A program made the position numbers and the translations under genes. From Leucobacter sp. Ag1 (GTDB lineage Bacteria > Actinomycetota > Actinomycetes > Actinomycetales > Microbacteriaceae), in assembly GCF_000980875.1 (NCBI RefSeq), contig NZ_LAYO01000081.1:1-42918 (forward strand): a DNA stretch of 42,918 nt. The letters run 5' to 3'. This document shows, in pieces, positions 26,526 to 35,607 of the stretch. Each line of letters begins with the position of its first letter. The first letter of the stretch is position 1. Under the pieces are notes generated by a model. That model had not been told where the DNA came from, did not search any database, and saw only the letters and a list, made by a program, of their open reading frames with translations.

Positions 26526-26586
26526 CTACATTCGTGTAACTACAGCATGTTGTGTTTGCCGCTCGTGTGGGACACTAGATGTAGTG
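26524..26586. promoter_or_regulatory. NrdR-box-like palindromes at the nrdHIE promoter
   Basis: ACACTAGATGTAGTG (26572-26586) and the oppositely written AACTACATTCGTGTAA (26524-26539) both match the NrdR box pattern ACAC..A.ATGTAGT. A weaker third copy (ACTACAGCATGTTGTGT, about 26539-26555) lies between them. The right box overlaps a likely -10 region, with TTGTGT (26550-26555) as a possible -35. NrdR, with bound ATP/dATP, represses nrd operons in most bacteria. Confidence 0.75.
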
Positions 26587-26626
26587 CCCCGAGCGGGGTG
26601 CGTCAGATTTTAGCGAAGGGCTCAAA

Positions 26627-26863
26627 ATGGCTATCACGGTCTACACGAAGCCGTCGTGCGTGCAGTGCACCGCGACGTACCGGGCGCTCGACAGCAAGGG
26701 CATCGAGTACGAAGTCCTGGACCTCTCGCAGGACGAGGCGGCGCTCCAGGCCGTCAAGGAGCTCGGCTACCTGCAGGCGCCCGTCGTGGTGGCCGACGAC
26801 GAGCACTGGTCGGGCTTCCGCCCCGACAAGATCTCGGAGCTCGCGAACCGCCTCGCCGACTAG
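26627..26863 (+). CDS. nrdH: NrdH glutaredoxin-like redoxin
   Basis: A 78-residue electron donor that re-reduces the class Ib ribonucleotide reductase. The active site is CVQC (Cys11, Cys14) in '[17 protein letters not shown]'; the C-terminal 'WSGFRPDKI' is the NrdH hallmark that favours thioredoxin reductase over glutathione. First gene of nrdHIE; the start ATG at 26627 follows AGCGAAGGG. Confidence 0.97.
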   Translation: MAITVYTKPSCVQCTATYRALDSKGIEYEVLDLSQDEAALQAVKELGYLQAPVVVADDEHWSGFRPDKISELANRLAD

Positions 26864-26881
26864 CACCGCGGGGAGGAGAGC

Positions 26882-27283
26882 ATGGCCGACCTGGTCTATT
26901 TCTCCAGCATTTCAGGAAACACGCACCGCTTCGTCGAGAAGCTCGATCGGCCGGCCCTGCGGATCCCGCTCTACTCGCGGGAGGAGCCGCTGGTCGTCAC
27001 CGATCCGTTCGTGCTCCTGCTCCCCACCTACGGCGGCGGTCCCGAGACCCGCGCCGTGCCGAAGCAGGTCATCCGGTTCCTCAACGACGAGCGCAACCGG
27101 ACCCAGCTGCGCGGGGTGATCGCCGCGGGGAACACCAACTTCGGGGAGGCCTACGGCATTGCGGGCGACATCGTCGCCCGCAAGTGCCGAGTGCCGTTCC
27201 TCTATCGATTCGAACTCTTTGGAACACCGGACGACGTCACCGCCGTCCGAGAAGGATTGGACCAGTTTTGGAAGCAGCAGTGA
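26882..27283 (+). CDS. nrdI: NrdI flavodoxin-like activator
   Basis: A 133-residue flavoprotein that supplies the oxidant for assembling the Mn(III)2-tyrosyl radical in NrdF. '[17 protein letters not shown]' is the FMN phosphate loop, and '[22 protein letters not shown]' and '[14 protein letters not shown]' line the flavin. It lies 18 bases after nrdH with GGGGAGGAG upstream, and its TGA overlaps the nrdE start. Confidence 0.97.
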   Translation: MADLVYFSSISGNTHRFVEKLDRPALRIPLYSREEPLVVTDPFVLLLPTYGGGPETRAVPKQVIRFLNDERNRTQLRGVIAAGNTNFGEAYGIAGDIVARKCRVPFLYRFELFGTPDDVTAVREGLDQFWKQQ

Positions 27284-29418
27284 TGGAGCACGAGTCCTCG
27301 AAGGTCAGCGAGATGGATTACCACTCGCTGAACGCGATGCTGAACCTGTACGACGCCGACGGCAAGATCCAGTTCGACAAGGATCGTGAAGCCGCGCGCC
27401 AGTACTTCCTGCAGCACGTCAACCAGAACACGGTCTTCTTCCACAACTTCGAAGAGCGCGTCCGCTACCTCATCGACAACGACTACTACGAGAAGGACCT
27501 CTTCGAGCAGTACTCGATCCCGTTCGTCGAGCAGCTGACGAACGAGGCGTACGCCATGAAGTTCCGCTTCCCGACCTTCCTCGGGGCGTTCAAGTTCTTC
27601 ACCTCGTACGCGCTCAAGACCTTCGACGGCAAGCGCTACCTCGAGCGCTTCGAGGATCGCGTCGTCATGGTCGCGCTCGGGCTCGCCCAGGGCGACGAGG
27701 AGCTCGCACGCGGCCTGGTCCGCGAGATCGTCTCGGGCCGCTTCCAGCCGGCGACCCCCACCTTCCTCAACCTCGGCAAGGCCCAGCGCGGCGAGCTCGT
27801 CTCGTGCTTCCTGCTGCGCATCGAGGACAACATGGAGTCGATCTCGCGCGGCATCAACTCCTCGCTGCAGCTCTCGAAGCGCGGCGGCGGCGTGGCGCTC
27901 TCGCTCTCGAACATCCGCGAGGCCGGCGCTCCGATCAAGAAGATCGAGAACCAGTCCTCGGGCATCATCCCCGTCATGAAGCTGCTCGAAGACAGCTTCA
28001 GCTACGCCAACCAGCTCGGCGCACGCCAGGGCGCGGGCGCGGTGTACCTCAACGCTCACCACCCCGACATCATGAAGTTCCTCGACACCAAGCGCGAGAA
28101 CGCCGACGAGAAGATCCGCATCAAGACGCTCTCGCTGGGCGTCGTGGTGCCCGACATCACCTTCGACCTCGCCAAGAAGGGCGAGGACATGTACCTCTTC
28201 TCGCCCTACGACGTCGAGCGCGTCTACGGCGTGCCCTTCGGCGACATCTCGGTCACCGAGAAGTACCGCGAGATGGTCGACGACCCGCGCATCAAGAAGA
28301 CGAAGATCAACGCGCGCCAGTTCTTCCAGACCATCGCCGAGCTGCAGTTCGAGTCGGGCTACCCCTACATCGTCTTCGAGGACACGGTCAACAACGCGAA
28401 CCCCATCAAGGGCCGCATCAACATGTCGAACCTGTGCTCCGAGATCCTCCAGGTGAACACGCCGACCACCTACAACGAGGACCTGTCCTACGACCAGATC
28501 GGCAAGGACATCTCGTGCAACCTCGGCTCGATGAACATCGCGCTGGCGATGGACGGCGGCGACCTCGCCGGGTCCGTCGAGCTCGCGATCCGCGCGCTCA
28601 CCTCGGTGAGCGACCAGAGCCACATCACGTCGGTGCGCTCCATCGAGGACGGCAACGACCAGTCGCACGCCATCGGCCTCGGCCAGATGAACCTGCACGG
28701 ATACCTCGCTCGCGAGCACGTCCACTACGGCTCCGAAGAGGGTATCGACTTCACGAACATCTACTTCTACACGGTGCTGTTCCACGCGCTGCGGGCCTCG
28801 AACCGCATCGCGATCGAGCGCGACTCCGTGTTCGGCGGGTTCGAGGACTCGAAGTACGCGTCGGGCGAGTTCTTCGACAAGTACACCGAGCAGGCGTGGG
28901 AGCCCGAGACCGAGCGGGTCCGCGAGCTGTTCGCGAACGCCGGCATCGAGATCCCGACCCAGGCCGACTGGCTCGAGCTCAAGGCGTCCGTCATGGAGCA
29001 CGGCATCTACAACCAGAACCTGCAGGCCGTGCCGCCCACGGGCTCCATCTCGTACATCAACAACTCGACCTCGTCGATCCACCCGATCGCGTCGAAGATC
29101 GAGATCCGCAAGGAAGGCAAGCTGGGCCGCGTCTACTACCCGGCCCCGTTCATGACGAACGAGAACCTCGCCTACTACGAGGACGCCTACGAGATCGGCC
29201 CCGAGAAGATCATCGACACCTACGCCGCGGCGACGCAGCACGTCGACCAGGGCCTGTCGCTCACGCTGTTCTTCAAGGACACCGCGACCACCCGCGACAT
29301 CAACAAGGCGCAGATCTACGCGTGGCGCAAGGGGATCAAGACGATCTACTACATCCGCCTGCGTCAGCTCGCGCTCGAGGGCACCGACATGTCCGAGTGC
29401 GTCAGCTGCATGCTCTGA
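27283..29418 (+). CDS. nrdE: Class Ib ribonucleotide reductase, alpha subunit
   Basis: A 711-residue catalytic subunit that reduces ribonucleoside diphosphates. It has the catalytic first cysteine in '[16 protein letters not shown]', 'NLCSEILQ' and 'SCNLGSMN' in the barrel, the '[17 protein letters not shown]' loop, and the C-terminal swinging 'CVSCML' pair reduced by NrdH. There is no N-terminal ATP cone, as is normal for class Ib. The start is ambiguous: ATG 27283 is used (overlapping the nrdI stop); GTG 27280 and TTG 27268 are in frame too. The operon ends right after this gene in a strong hairpin. Confidence 0.97.
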   Translation: MEHESSKVSEMDYHSLNAMLNLYDADGKIQFDKDREAARQYFLQHVNQNTVFFHNFEERVRYLIDNDYYEKDLFEQYSIPFVEQLTNEAYAMKFRFPTFLGAFKFFTSYALKTFDGKRYLERFEDRVVMVALGLAQGDEELARGLVREIVSGRFQPATPTFLNLGKAQRGELVSCFLLRIEDNMESISRGINSSLQLSKRGGGVALSLSNIREAGAPIKKIENQSSGIIPVMKLLEDSFSYANQLGARQGAGAVYLNAHHPDIMKFLDTKRENADEKIRIKTLSLGVVVPDITFDLAKKGEDMYLFSPYDVERVYGVPFGDISVTEKYREMVDDPRIKKTKINARQFFQTIAELQFESGYPYIVFEDTVNNANPIKGRINMSNLCSEILQVNTPTTYNEDLSYDQIGKDISCNLGSMNIALAMDGGDLAGSVELAIRALTSVSDQSHITSVRSIEDGNDQSHAIGLGQMNLHGYLAREHVHYGSEEGIDFTNIYFYTVLFHALRASNRIAIERDSVFGGFEDSKYASGEFFDKYTEQAWEPETERVRELFANAGIEIPTQADWLELKASVMEHGIYNQNLQAVPPTGSISYINNSTSSIHPIASKIEIRKEGKLGRVYYPAPFMTNENLAYYEDAYEIGPEKIIDTYAAATQHVDQGLSLTLFFKDTATTRDINKAQIYAWRKGIKTIYYIRLRQLALEGTDMSECVSCML

Positions 29419-29444
29419 GGCAGCACGCGCGCAGCGCGCTCCCG

Positions 29445-29484
29445 CGACGGCGGGCGGTCACCGCACGGTGACCGCCCGCCGTCG
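29445..29484 (+). terminator. Terminator of nrdHIE
   Basis: CGACGGCGGGCGGTCACC (29445-29462) pairs perfectly with 29467-29484 around a GCAC loop, 18 base pairs, 27 bases after nrdE. No T-run follows. It separates nrdHIE from the collagen-like gene. Confidence 0.8.
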
Positions 29485-29623
29485 GCGTCTGTACGCCCGA
29501 CCGCGTCGGGTGCGCAAACTGGTGCGCAAATTGGTTCACCGTTCAATCAACTTTGGCAGTACGCTCATTCTTCGCGCCCGCGCACGATCCGTGCCGCGTT
29601 CCGGCGTCTGCACTGGGGGAGAT

Positions 29624-31093
29624 ATGAACGGGTCGACGAAGACGCTGATCACGTGCGCGCTGGTCGCGCTATTGGCAGGAGGCGGTGGCGCATTCGCCGC
29701 GACCGGGCTGATGCAAGCGAACACCGTGCGCGCGGGCGCCGCGCTGCAGGGGTGTCTCGATGCGAGCGAGGGCACCCTGGAACTGAGTTCCGCGGGCGGC
29801 GCCTGCGGAAGCGGGACCGTGCCCGTGGTCTGGCAGACGAGCGAAGCCGAGGCCGGCAAGGCCGGTGCGACGGGCGAGAAGGGCGACGCCGGCAAGCCGG
29901 GGCCGACCGGCAAGCCGGGCGAAGCCGGGAAAGCCGGAGAATCCGGAACCCCGGGCGTCGCGGGAACGCCCGGATCGACCGGAGCCCCGGGGGCGACGGG
30001 GGCGCCGGGCCGCACCGGAGCCACCGGCCAGACCGGGGCACCGGGAGTCGCGGGCAAGGACGGGGCGCCGGGCCAGGCCGGAGCTCCCGGCGCGAAGGGC
30101 GACAAGGGAGACCCCGGCGTCCAGGGCGTCCAGGGGGAGAAGGGCGATCCCGGCGTCGCCGGGGCCCCCGGTGCGAAGGGCGACAAGGGTGATCCCGGCC
30201 TGCAGGGGATCCAGGGCATTCAGGGCGCGAAGGGCGACACCGGCGATACGCCGTGGGCGACGGTCGGGGAGTGGTCGGCGACGGCTACCTACACCGCCGG
30301 CCCGCCGGCATCGCTCGTCGCCTACCAGGGCTCGACCTACGTCGCTGCCCGCTCCTCCGTCGCAGCCGCGCCCGCCGTCTCTCCCTCGGACTGGATCCTC
30401 GTCGCCGCCGCGGGTGCGAAGGGCGACAAGGGCGACAAGGGCGATACCGGTGAGCAGGGGCTGCAGGGTGTCCAGGGAATCCAGGGTGTGCAGGGTGTGG
30501 TCGGCCTCACCGGCGCCATCGGTGCGACCGGTGTCGCCGGTCAGAACGGTGCGACGCCGTGGATCTTCCGCGGCGCGTTCGATCCGACCGTGACCTACAC
30601 GGGCACGACTCCCGCGAGCGTCGTGACCTATCAGGGAGCCACCTACATCGCGACCAAGCCGGGCGCGTTCTCCGCGCTGCTGCCGACCGACACGAGCGCG
30701 TGGGCCGTGCTCGCGGCGGCCGGAGCGACCGGAGCCCCGGGGGCGACCGGTCCCACCGGCCCGCAGGGCATGCCTGGGCTTCAGGGTCCCTCGGGCAACA
30801 GTCTGCTATCGAACTTCTTCGGGCAGAATACCGGCAACGGTCAGCCGGGCCACGGGTCCGGTGACTGCGTCATGGGCGAGGTGTATTTGAGTGCTACGAA
30901 CCGCACCGACGGCGTGCCGGCCAAGGGGCAACTGGTCTCCATCCAGCAGAACTCTGCGCTCTACGCGTTGATCGGCACCACCTACGGGGGTGACGGGCGC
31001 ATGACCTTCCAGTTGCCCGATCTCCGGGCGATCGCCCCGAACAACATGACCTACTACATCTGCGACATGGGCATCTTCCCGTCGTTCCAGTAG
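29624..31093 (+). CDS. Secreted collagen-like repeat protein with carbohydrate-binding-like and phage tail-collar-like modules
   Basis: A 489-residue exported protein. Residues 1-30 are a signal peptide or membrane anchor. A short globular part has cysteines in 'LQGCLDASEG' and 'GGACGSG'. Gly-X-Y repeats run from about 78 to 206 (GEKGDAGKPGPTG, GAPGAKGDKGDPG), then 263-308 and 367-391. Two similar 55-residue modules interrupt them, at 207-262 ('TPWATVGEWSATATY..SLVAYQGSTYVA') and 309-366 ('TPWIFRGAFDPTVTY..SVVTYQGATYIA'); these look like chitin-binding (CBM5/12-type) modules. Residues 392-489 end in 'SIQQNSALYALIGTTYGGDGRMTFQLPDLR' and 'DMGIFPS', the tail-collar fold of phage tails and MdpB proteins. 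The ATG at 29624 has GGGGGAG upstream. Probably a trimeric adhesive stalk. Its position inside the nrd locus is unusual. Confidence 0.85.
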   Translation: MNGSTKTLITCALVALLAGGGGAFAATGLMQANTVRAGAALQGCLDASEGTLELSSAGGACGSGTVPVVWQTSEAEAGKAGATGEKGDAGKPGPTGKPGEAGKAGESGTPGVAGTPGSTGAPGATGAPGRTGATGQTGAPGVAGKDGAPGQAGAPGAKGDKGDPGVQGVQGEKGDPGVAGAPGAKGDKGDPGLQGIQGIQGAKGDTGDTPWATVGEWSATATYTAGPPASLVAYQGSTYVAARSSVAAAPAVSPSDWILVAAAGAKGDKGDKGDTGEQGLQGVQGIQGVQGVVGLTGAIGATGVAGQNGATPWIFRGAFDPTVTYTGTTPASVVTYQGATYIATKPGAFSALLPTDTSAWAVLAAAGATGAPGATGPTGPQGMPGLQGPSGNSLLSNFFGQNTGNGQPGHGSGDCVMGEVYLSATNRTDGVPAKGQLVSIQQNSALYALIGTTYGGDGRMTFQLPDLRAIAPNNMTYYICDMGIFPSFQ

Positions 31094-31102
31094 TGCCACA
31101 TG

Positions 31103-31136
31103 ATCTTGCGGTCGATGTTCGACTCGACCACAAGAT
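31103..31136 (+). terminator. Hairpin after the collagen-like gene
   Basis: ATCTTGCGGTCGA (31103-31115) pairs with TCGACCACAAGAT (31124-31136), one C/A mismatch, 8-base loop, 9 bases beyond the stop. The right end, CCACAAGATGTAGG (31128-31141), also resembles an NrdR half-box like the one before nrdH. Confidence 0.6.
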
Positions 31137-31140
31137 GTAG

Positions 31141-32301
<1,161 letters not shown>

Positions 32302-32340
32302 AGTCCACGTTCTAGACAGACTCTGACAAGAGTCGACCGG

Positions 32341-32382
32341 GAGGCCCGGATCCGCAGGTTTCTGCAGATCCGGGCCTCTTTT
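32341..32382 (+). terminator. Terminator of nrdF
   Basis: GAGGCCCGGATCCGCA (32341-32356) pairs with 32363-32378 (15 of 16) around GGTTTC and is followed by TTTT: a textbook intrinsic terminator. Just before it, GACTCTGACAAGAGTC (32319-32334) forms a small hairpin. Confidence 0.92.
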
Positions 32383-32416
32383 CGTGCCTCCTTCCAAAGA
32401 ACAGAGGAGGACGGAT

Positions 32417-32671
32417 ATGAACGTCAGTAGTCGTTGGGTATGGCACGCGGGTGGCACGCCCGCACCTTCCAGGAGAGAGCGGGGTGGCCTGCCGACCGAA
32501 ATTCGGTCCCGGCGTGCCACCGACCTCGTGCCACAGCGTGCCATAGGACGCCTAGCAACCCGCGAGAAAATCCTGATAGGGAGCCACTTTTGGGAGGTCA
32601 TGGCCTCTAGTGGCACGCAGTGGCACGACGGTTCGCGTGAGTCCGCTCGAGACCAGCGGAGGACACGATGA
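32417..32671 (+). CDS. Possible small leader ORF coupled to the integrase
   Basis: An 84-codon reading frame whose ATG (32417) is preceded by AGAGGAGG, 7 bases away, the strongest ribosome site in the area. Its TGA (32669-32671) overlaps the integrase ATG (32668). The peptide is arginine-rich and of no recognised family, and its DNA coincides with the arm-site repeats, so the composition may be dictated by the repeats. It may be a real coupling leader or a chance frame across the attachment region. Confidence 0.35.
   Translation: MNVSSRWVWHAGGTPAPSRRERGGLPTEIRSRRATDLVPQRAIGRLATREKILIGSHFWEVMASSGTQWHDGSRESARDQRRTR
32441..32627. repeat. Seven TGGCACG/CGTGCCA repeats, probable integrase arm sites
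   Basis: TGGCACG occurs at 32441, 32452, 32611 and 32621 (7 bases each), and its complement CGTGCCA at 32513, 32527 and 32537. The copies form a direct pair, an inverted trio and a direct pair, spaced 10-14 bases within each group, directly upstream of the integrase gene. This is the layout of arm-type sites bound by the N-terminal domain of lambda-type integrases and by Xis. Confidence 0.65.
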
Positions 32672-33954
32672 GCGCCACCAAGACCCGGGAGTCAGCAGCA
32701 GTCAGGCGTGAGAGCTGGGGGAGCCTTCGCAAGCTCCCCTCCGGCCGGTGGCAGGCCCGATACCCCGCGCCCGACGGTGAGATGTATACCGCCCGGACAG
32801 AGGACGACAAGCCGCTGACGTTCCTGACGAAGACCGACGCCCGCGCGTGGCTCGCAGGCGTTCACACGACGATTGCCCGTCAGCAGTGGGAGCCGCCCTC
32901 GGTGATTGCCGCTCGCCGCCGTGCGGCAGCGGAAGCAGAGCAGGCGCGGTCCATCGGATTCTCCGAGTACGCGGAACGGTGGGTGGCCTTCATCCGTACG
33001 GAGCCGAACCGTAGCGGCAGGAAACGTGCCATCGCGACCGTCCGCTCTTACAAGAGCAAGGTCGACGGGTACCTTGTCCCGGAGTTCGAGGACACCCCGA
33101 TCCGGCAGATCGACGAGGCGCGTATCCGGCAGATGACCGATCGCCTCGACGCGATCCCCTCGCCGCTGAACCCGAAGTCGAAGTTCAACGGCATCACGCG
33201 GCCGGTGCTGATCGTCCTCATGATGATCCTCCGCCAGGCAGCCCGAGACGGGATCATCCCCGCTGCGCCGAACATCTCGATCCCGAAGCAGGAGGTTGTG
33301 CGGCACGACGCCGACCACGATGAGGACGAAGACGTTGCAAGCCCCGAGCAGGTCGAGGCCTTGTATGAAGCAACCCCGGAGCACTGGGCGATCATGGTGC
33401 TCTTCGCCGCGTGGTGCCAACTGCGCCGCGGGGAGTGCCTGGGCTTGCAGCGCAGGGACATAGAGTGGCACGACGACGCCACCGCGACCTTGCATGTGCG
33501 CCGGCAACTGAACGCGAACACCGGCGACTATGACGAGAGGCTGAAGAGCGACGCGGGCAGACGGACTCTCAGCATCCCGAAGCTCATGATCGGCCGCCTC
33601 AAGGATCACCTGCGGGACTACGTCGCGGCGGAGGCCAAAGCGCCGCTGATCCCTACGAACGTCCGTGGCAGCGTTCCTCTGTCGAACACCCGATGGGGCT
33701 ACGTGTGGGCTGATGCTCGAGACGGTGTCGCTGACCTCCGGCCGCGATTCCGGTTCCATGATCTCCGTCACACGGGCTTGACGATCTTCGCCCAGGAGGG
33801 CGCAACGCTCGCAGAGCTGATGCGGCGAGGCGGCCACGCCGACATCCGAGTCGTTCTCCGCTACCAGCACGCCACGATGGCCCGCGATCGTGAGCTCGCG
33901 GACCGTATGAGCGATCGCGTCCAGGAGCGGATCAACGCGGCCAGGAAGGCATGA
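32668..33954 (+). CDS. int: Tyrosine recombinase / integrase
   Basis: A 428-residue phage-type integrase that should insert and excise the element. The N-terminal region ('GSLRKLPSGRWQARYPAPDGEMYTARTEDD') is the arm-binding AP2-like domain, then a SAM-like core-binding domain (about 90-195). The catalytic residues are Arg253 (LRRGE), His364 and Arg367 (HDLRHT), His390 (GGHAD) and Tyr399 (RYQHAT). All are present, so it looks active. Start ATG 32668 overlaps a small upstream frame. It lies just inside the element next to nrdF and is followed by an excisionase-like gene. Confidence 0.95.
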   Translation: MSATKTRESAAVRRESWGSLRKLPSGRWQARYPAPDGEMYTARTEDDKPLTFLTKTDARAWLAGVHTTIARQQWEPPSVIAARRRAAAEAEQARSIGFSEYAERWVAFIRTEPNRSGRKRAIATVRSYKSKVDGYLVPEFEDTPIRQIDEARIRQMTDRLDAIPSPLNPKSKFNGITRPVLIVLMMILRQAARDGIIPAAPNISIPKQEVVRHDADHDEDEDVASPEQVEALYEATPEHWAIMVLFAAWCQLRRGECLGLQRRDIEWHDDATATLHVRRQLNANTGDYDERLKSDAGRRTLSIPKLMIGRLKDHLRDYVAAEAKAPLIPTNVRGSVPLSNTRWGYVWADARDGVADLRPRFRFHDLRHTGLTIFAQEGATLAELMRRGGHADIRVVLRYQHATMARDRELADRMSDRVQERINAARKA

Positions 33955-34021
33955 GAGTCGCCGTGGGACAGCCATGGACACCTATCAGGAGAAAGAGTTC
34001 ATCAACAAGGGAGGCACCGCC

Positions 34022-34228
34022 ATGGCCGTTCACGATCGTTCACAGTCCCCAGCGCTCAAGCTGATCTCGCTGGCCGTCGCCGCCGACACCTACGGATTGT
34101 CGATCAAGACGCTGCGCCGCCGCATCTCGGACGGCACCGTGCACGGCTACCGCGTCGGCCGCCTGATCCGCGTCGACCCGGACGAACTCCGCGAGAAGCT
34201 GCTCATCGAGATCCCCTCAGCGAAGTAA
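34022..34228 (+). CDS. Excisionase-like helix-turn-helix protein (AlpA/Xis type)
   Basis: A 68-residue winged-helix protein of the HTH_17 (AlpA/excisionase) type: 'LISLAVAADTYGLSIKTLRRRISDGTVHGYRVGRLIRVDPDEL' layout (key: A-A, S-x-x-T-x-R-R, G-x-x-x-x-x-R-x-G-R-x-x-R). It likely bends the att DNA and directs the integrase to excise. The ATG at 34022 has AGGGAGG 7 bases upstream; an in-frame ATG at 33974 lacks one. It ends in a terminator. Confidence 0.88.
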   Translation: MAVHDRSQSPALKLISLAVAADTYGLSIKTLRRRISDGTVHGYRVGRLIRVDPDELREKLLIEIPSAK

Positions 34229-34238
34229 GCGCAAAACC

Positions 34239-34280
34239 AAAAGTGTGGGTGGGCCTGAAGAGGCCCGCCCACACTTTCTT
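34239..34280. terminator. Terminator between int/xis and the transfer operon
   Basis: AAAGTGTGGGTGGGCCT (34240-34256) pairs with AGGCCCGCCCACACTTT (34261-34277), one G/T wobble, with A-rich sequence before and T-rich after, so it can work in both directions for the convergent units. Confidence 0.88.
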
Positions 34281-34296
34281 GCGGTTCACCGTCAGC

Positions 34297-34953
34297 TCAG
34301 ACCGGCAACGGCTCGTCGCGCAGGAACGCCGCTTCCGCTTCCGCGCGGCGGGTGACGTCTTCGACGACGAAGTCCACGAAGTCCTCGTCACGGTCAGTGA
34401 TCGGAGTCTCTTCACTCGCCGGGATCGGATCTTCGCCGGGCCAGACGGTTTGCCGTGAGGGGCGGTCGCGGTCGAGGCGGGTGCCGGCGATCTGTACCCA
34501 TTCGCGTAGCCGGGTCCGGGCGGCGGCGAAGTCGGTCATGAATGAGATGGCTCCGGCGGCGTCCTGCTCTGGGTCGTAGCAGCCCAGCCACCGGGTGTAG
34601 AGAGCGGAGAGCTCCCACACGAGTTCCGGGTGGCGGTGCCACAGGGGAGGGACGATCTGCGCGGGGAGGGCGAACTCGTGCCGGAGCCAGTTCACCCATT
34701 CGTTGAGGTCGAGCCATTCGTGCTCGGCGTCGTCGGAGGATAGGGTGCGCCAGTTAATCGGGCGAGGCACGGGCGGGAGGTCATCGCTCCCGCCCGTGCC
34801 TGCCCGTGGGCCACCGTCCCGTCTCTCGCCTTCGTCGAGTTCCTCGTCCTCGTCTTCGTCTTCGTCCTCGATGTCTGGTTCGTCGGACTCGGGCTCGAAG
34901 TCCACGTCCGGGTCGCCCGGTTCGGGGTTCTGGGTCGGGTCGTTATCGGCCAC
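34297..34953 (-). CDS. DUF4913 family protein with acidic N-terminus
   Basis: A 218-residue protein. Residues about 8-45 are extremely acidic (runs of Asp/Glu). From about 75 to 150 comes the DUF4913 pattern: 'LNEWVNWLRHEFALP', 'PPLWHRHPELVWELSALYTRWLGCY' and 'RTRLREWV'. The family is common in actinobacterial conjugative elements and has no known function. Start GTG 34953 has GGAGGA 7 bases upstream. Last gene of the minus-strand operon. The acidic region could mimic DNA or bind the SSB/transfer apparatus, which is speculation. Confidence 0.82.
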   Translation of the reverse strand: MADNDPTQNPEPGDPDVDFEPESDEPDIEDEDEDEDEELDEGERRDGGPRAGTGGSDDLPPVPRPINWRTLSSDDAEHEWLDLNEWVNWLRHEFALPAQIVPPLWHRHPELVWELSALYTRWLGCYDPEQDAAGAISFMTDFAAARTRLREWVQIAGTRLDRDRPSRQTVWPGEDPIPASEETPITDRDEDFVDFVVEDVTRRAEAEAAFLRDEPLPV

Positions 34954-34973
34954 GTCACTGTCCTCCGGTAGGG

Positions 34974-35495
34974 TTATCGGCCGACGGCTTCCATCGCGGG
35001 CGCTTCGGCCTCTCGCGTGGTGGTGGGGGTGGGTGAGCCGAGCTGTGCTGCTCGGTCGGGTTCCTCACGCTCGGCCTCGCGCCCGACTTCGCGGTCCGCC
35101 TGGCGGTCGGCTTCGCGTTCGGCCTGACGCTCAGCGGCGGGCCGGCGGTCGATCGTGAAGTCCGTGATGTTCGGGTCGGGGGCGATGCGCTTGGCGACGA
35201 ACTGCTCATCGGTGCGCTCCTCACCGTTGACGTCGCGTGTGTACTCGCGGGTGTAGCCCTGCGCGACGATGTCGTCGCCCTTGACGTAACGGTCGGCGGA
35301 CATCTCGGCGGACTTCCCGAACTGGATCAGGTCGTGGTAGGTCGGGTCGAGCTTACGGAAGGACCCGTCCTGCTGGGGCTCGTAGTGGTTGATGCCGACG
35401 CGGGCGTAGAAGCGCGCCTGCCCGGATTCGGAGAAGGTTAGGCGGGGATCGGCGGAGATGAAGCCGTTGATCGCCTGCGAGGTCTTGATCGCCAT
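34974..35495 (-). CDS. Single-strand DNA-binding protein-like (element-encoded)
   Basis: A 173-residue protein. Residues 1-110 look like an OB fold of the SSB class: 'INGFISADPRLTFSESGQARFYARVGINHY', 'YHDLIQFGKSAEMSADRYVKGDDIVAQGYTREYT'. The C-terminus is a charged run of Arg-Glu-Ala-Asp repeats (RQAEREADRQADREVGREAERE), probably coiled coil, and it lacks the usual acidic DxDxPF tip. It probably protects the transferred strand. The ATG at 35495 has AGGAAGGA upstream at 7-14 bases, less tight than its neighbours. It overlaps nothing and lies 20 bases before the DUF4913 gene. Confidence 0.8.
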   Translation of the reverse strand: MAIKTSQAINGFISADPRLTFSESGQARFYARVGINHYEPQQDGSFRKLDPTYHDLIQFGKSAEMSADRYVKGDDIVAQGYTREYTRDVNGEERTDEQFVAKRIAPDPNITDFTIDRRPAAERQAEREADRQADREVGREAEREEPDRAAQLGSPTPTTTREAEAPAMEAVGR

Positions 35496-35527
35496 GAGAA
35501 CTGAGGTCCTTCCTGATAACAACGAAA

Positions 35528-35568
35528 CTGTCTGGTGCCCCCGCGGTTGAGCGGGAGACACCAGACAG
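35528..35568 (-). promoter_or_regulatory. Intercistronic hairpin upstream of the SSB-like gene
   Basis: CTGTCTGGTG (35528-35537) pairs with CACCAGACAG (35559-35568), with an inner CCCGC/GCGGG stem (35540-35544 and 35551-35555). It lies in the 112-base gap between the VirD4 gene and the SSB-like gene. It may end or pause transcription, or protect the mRNA. Confidence 0.6.
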
Positions 35569-35607
35569 GTGCGCAGGTCAGACCCCAGACGACGGACAGA
35601 ACCGGTT

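Noticed and set aside
32302-32440. tRNA or tRNA fragment as integration target
   Set aside because: No cloverleaf, T-arm or anticodon stem found; only a small palindrome and the nrdF terminator.
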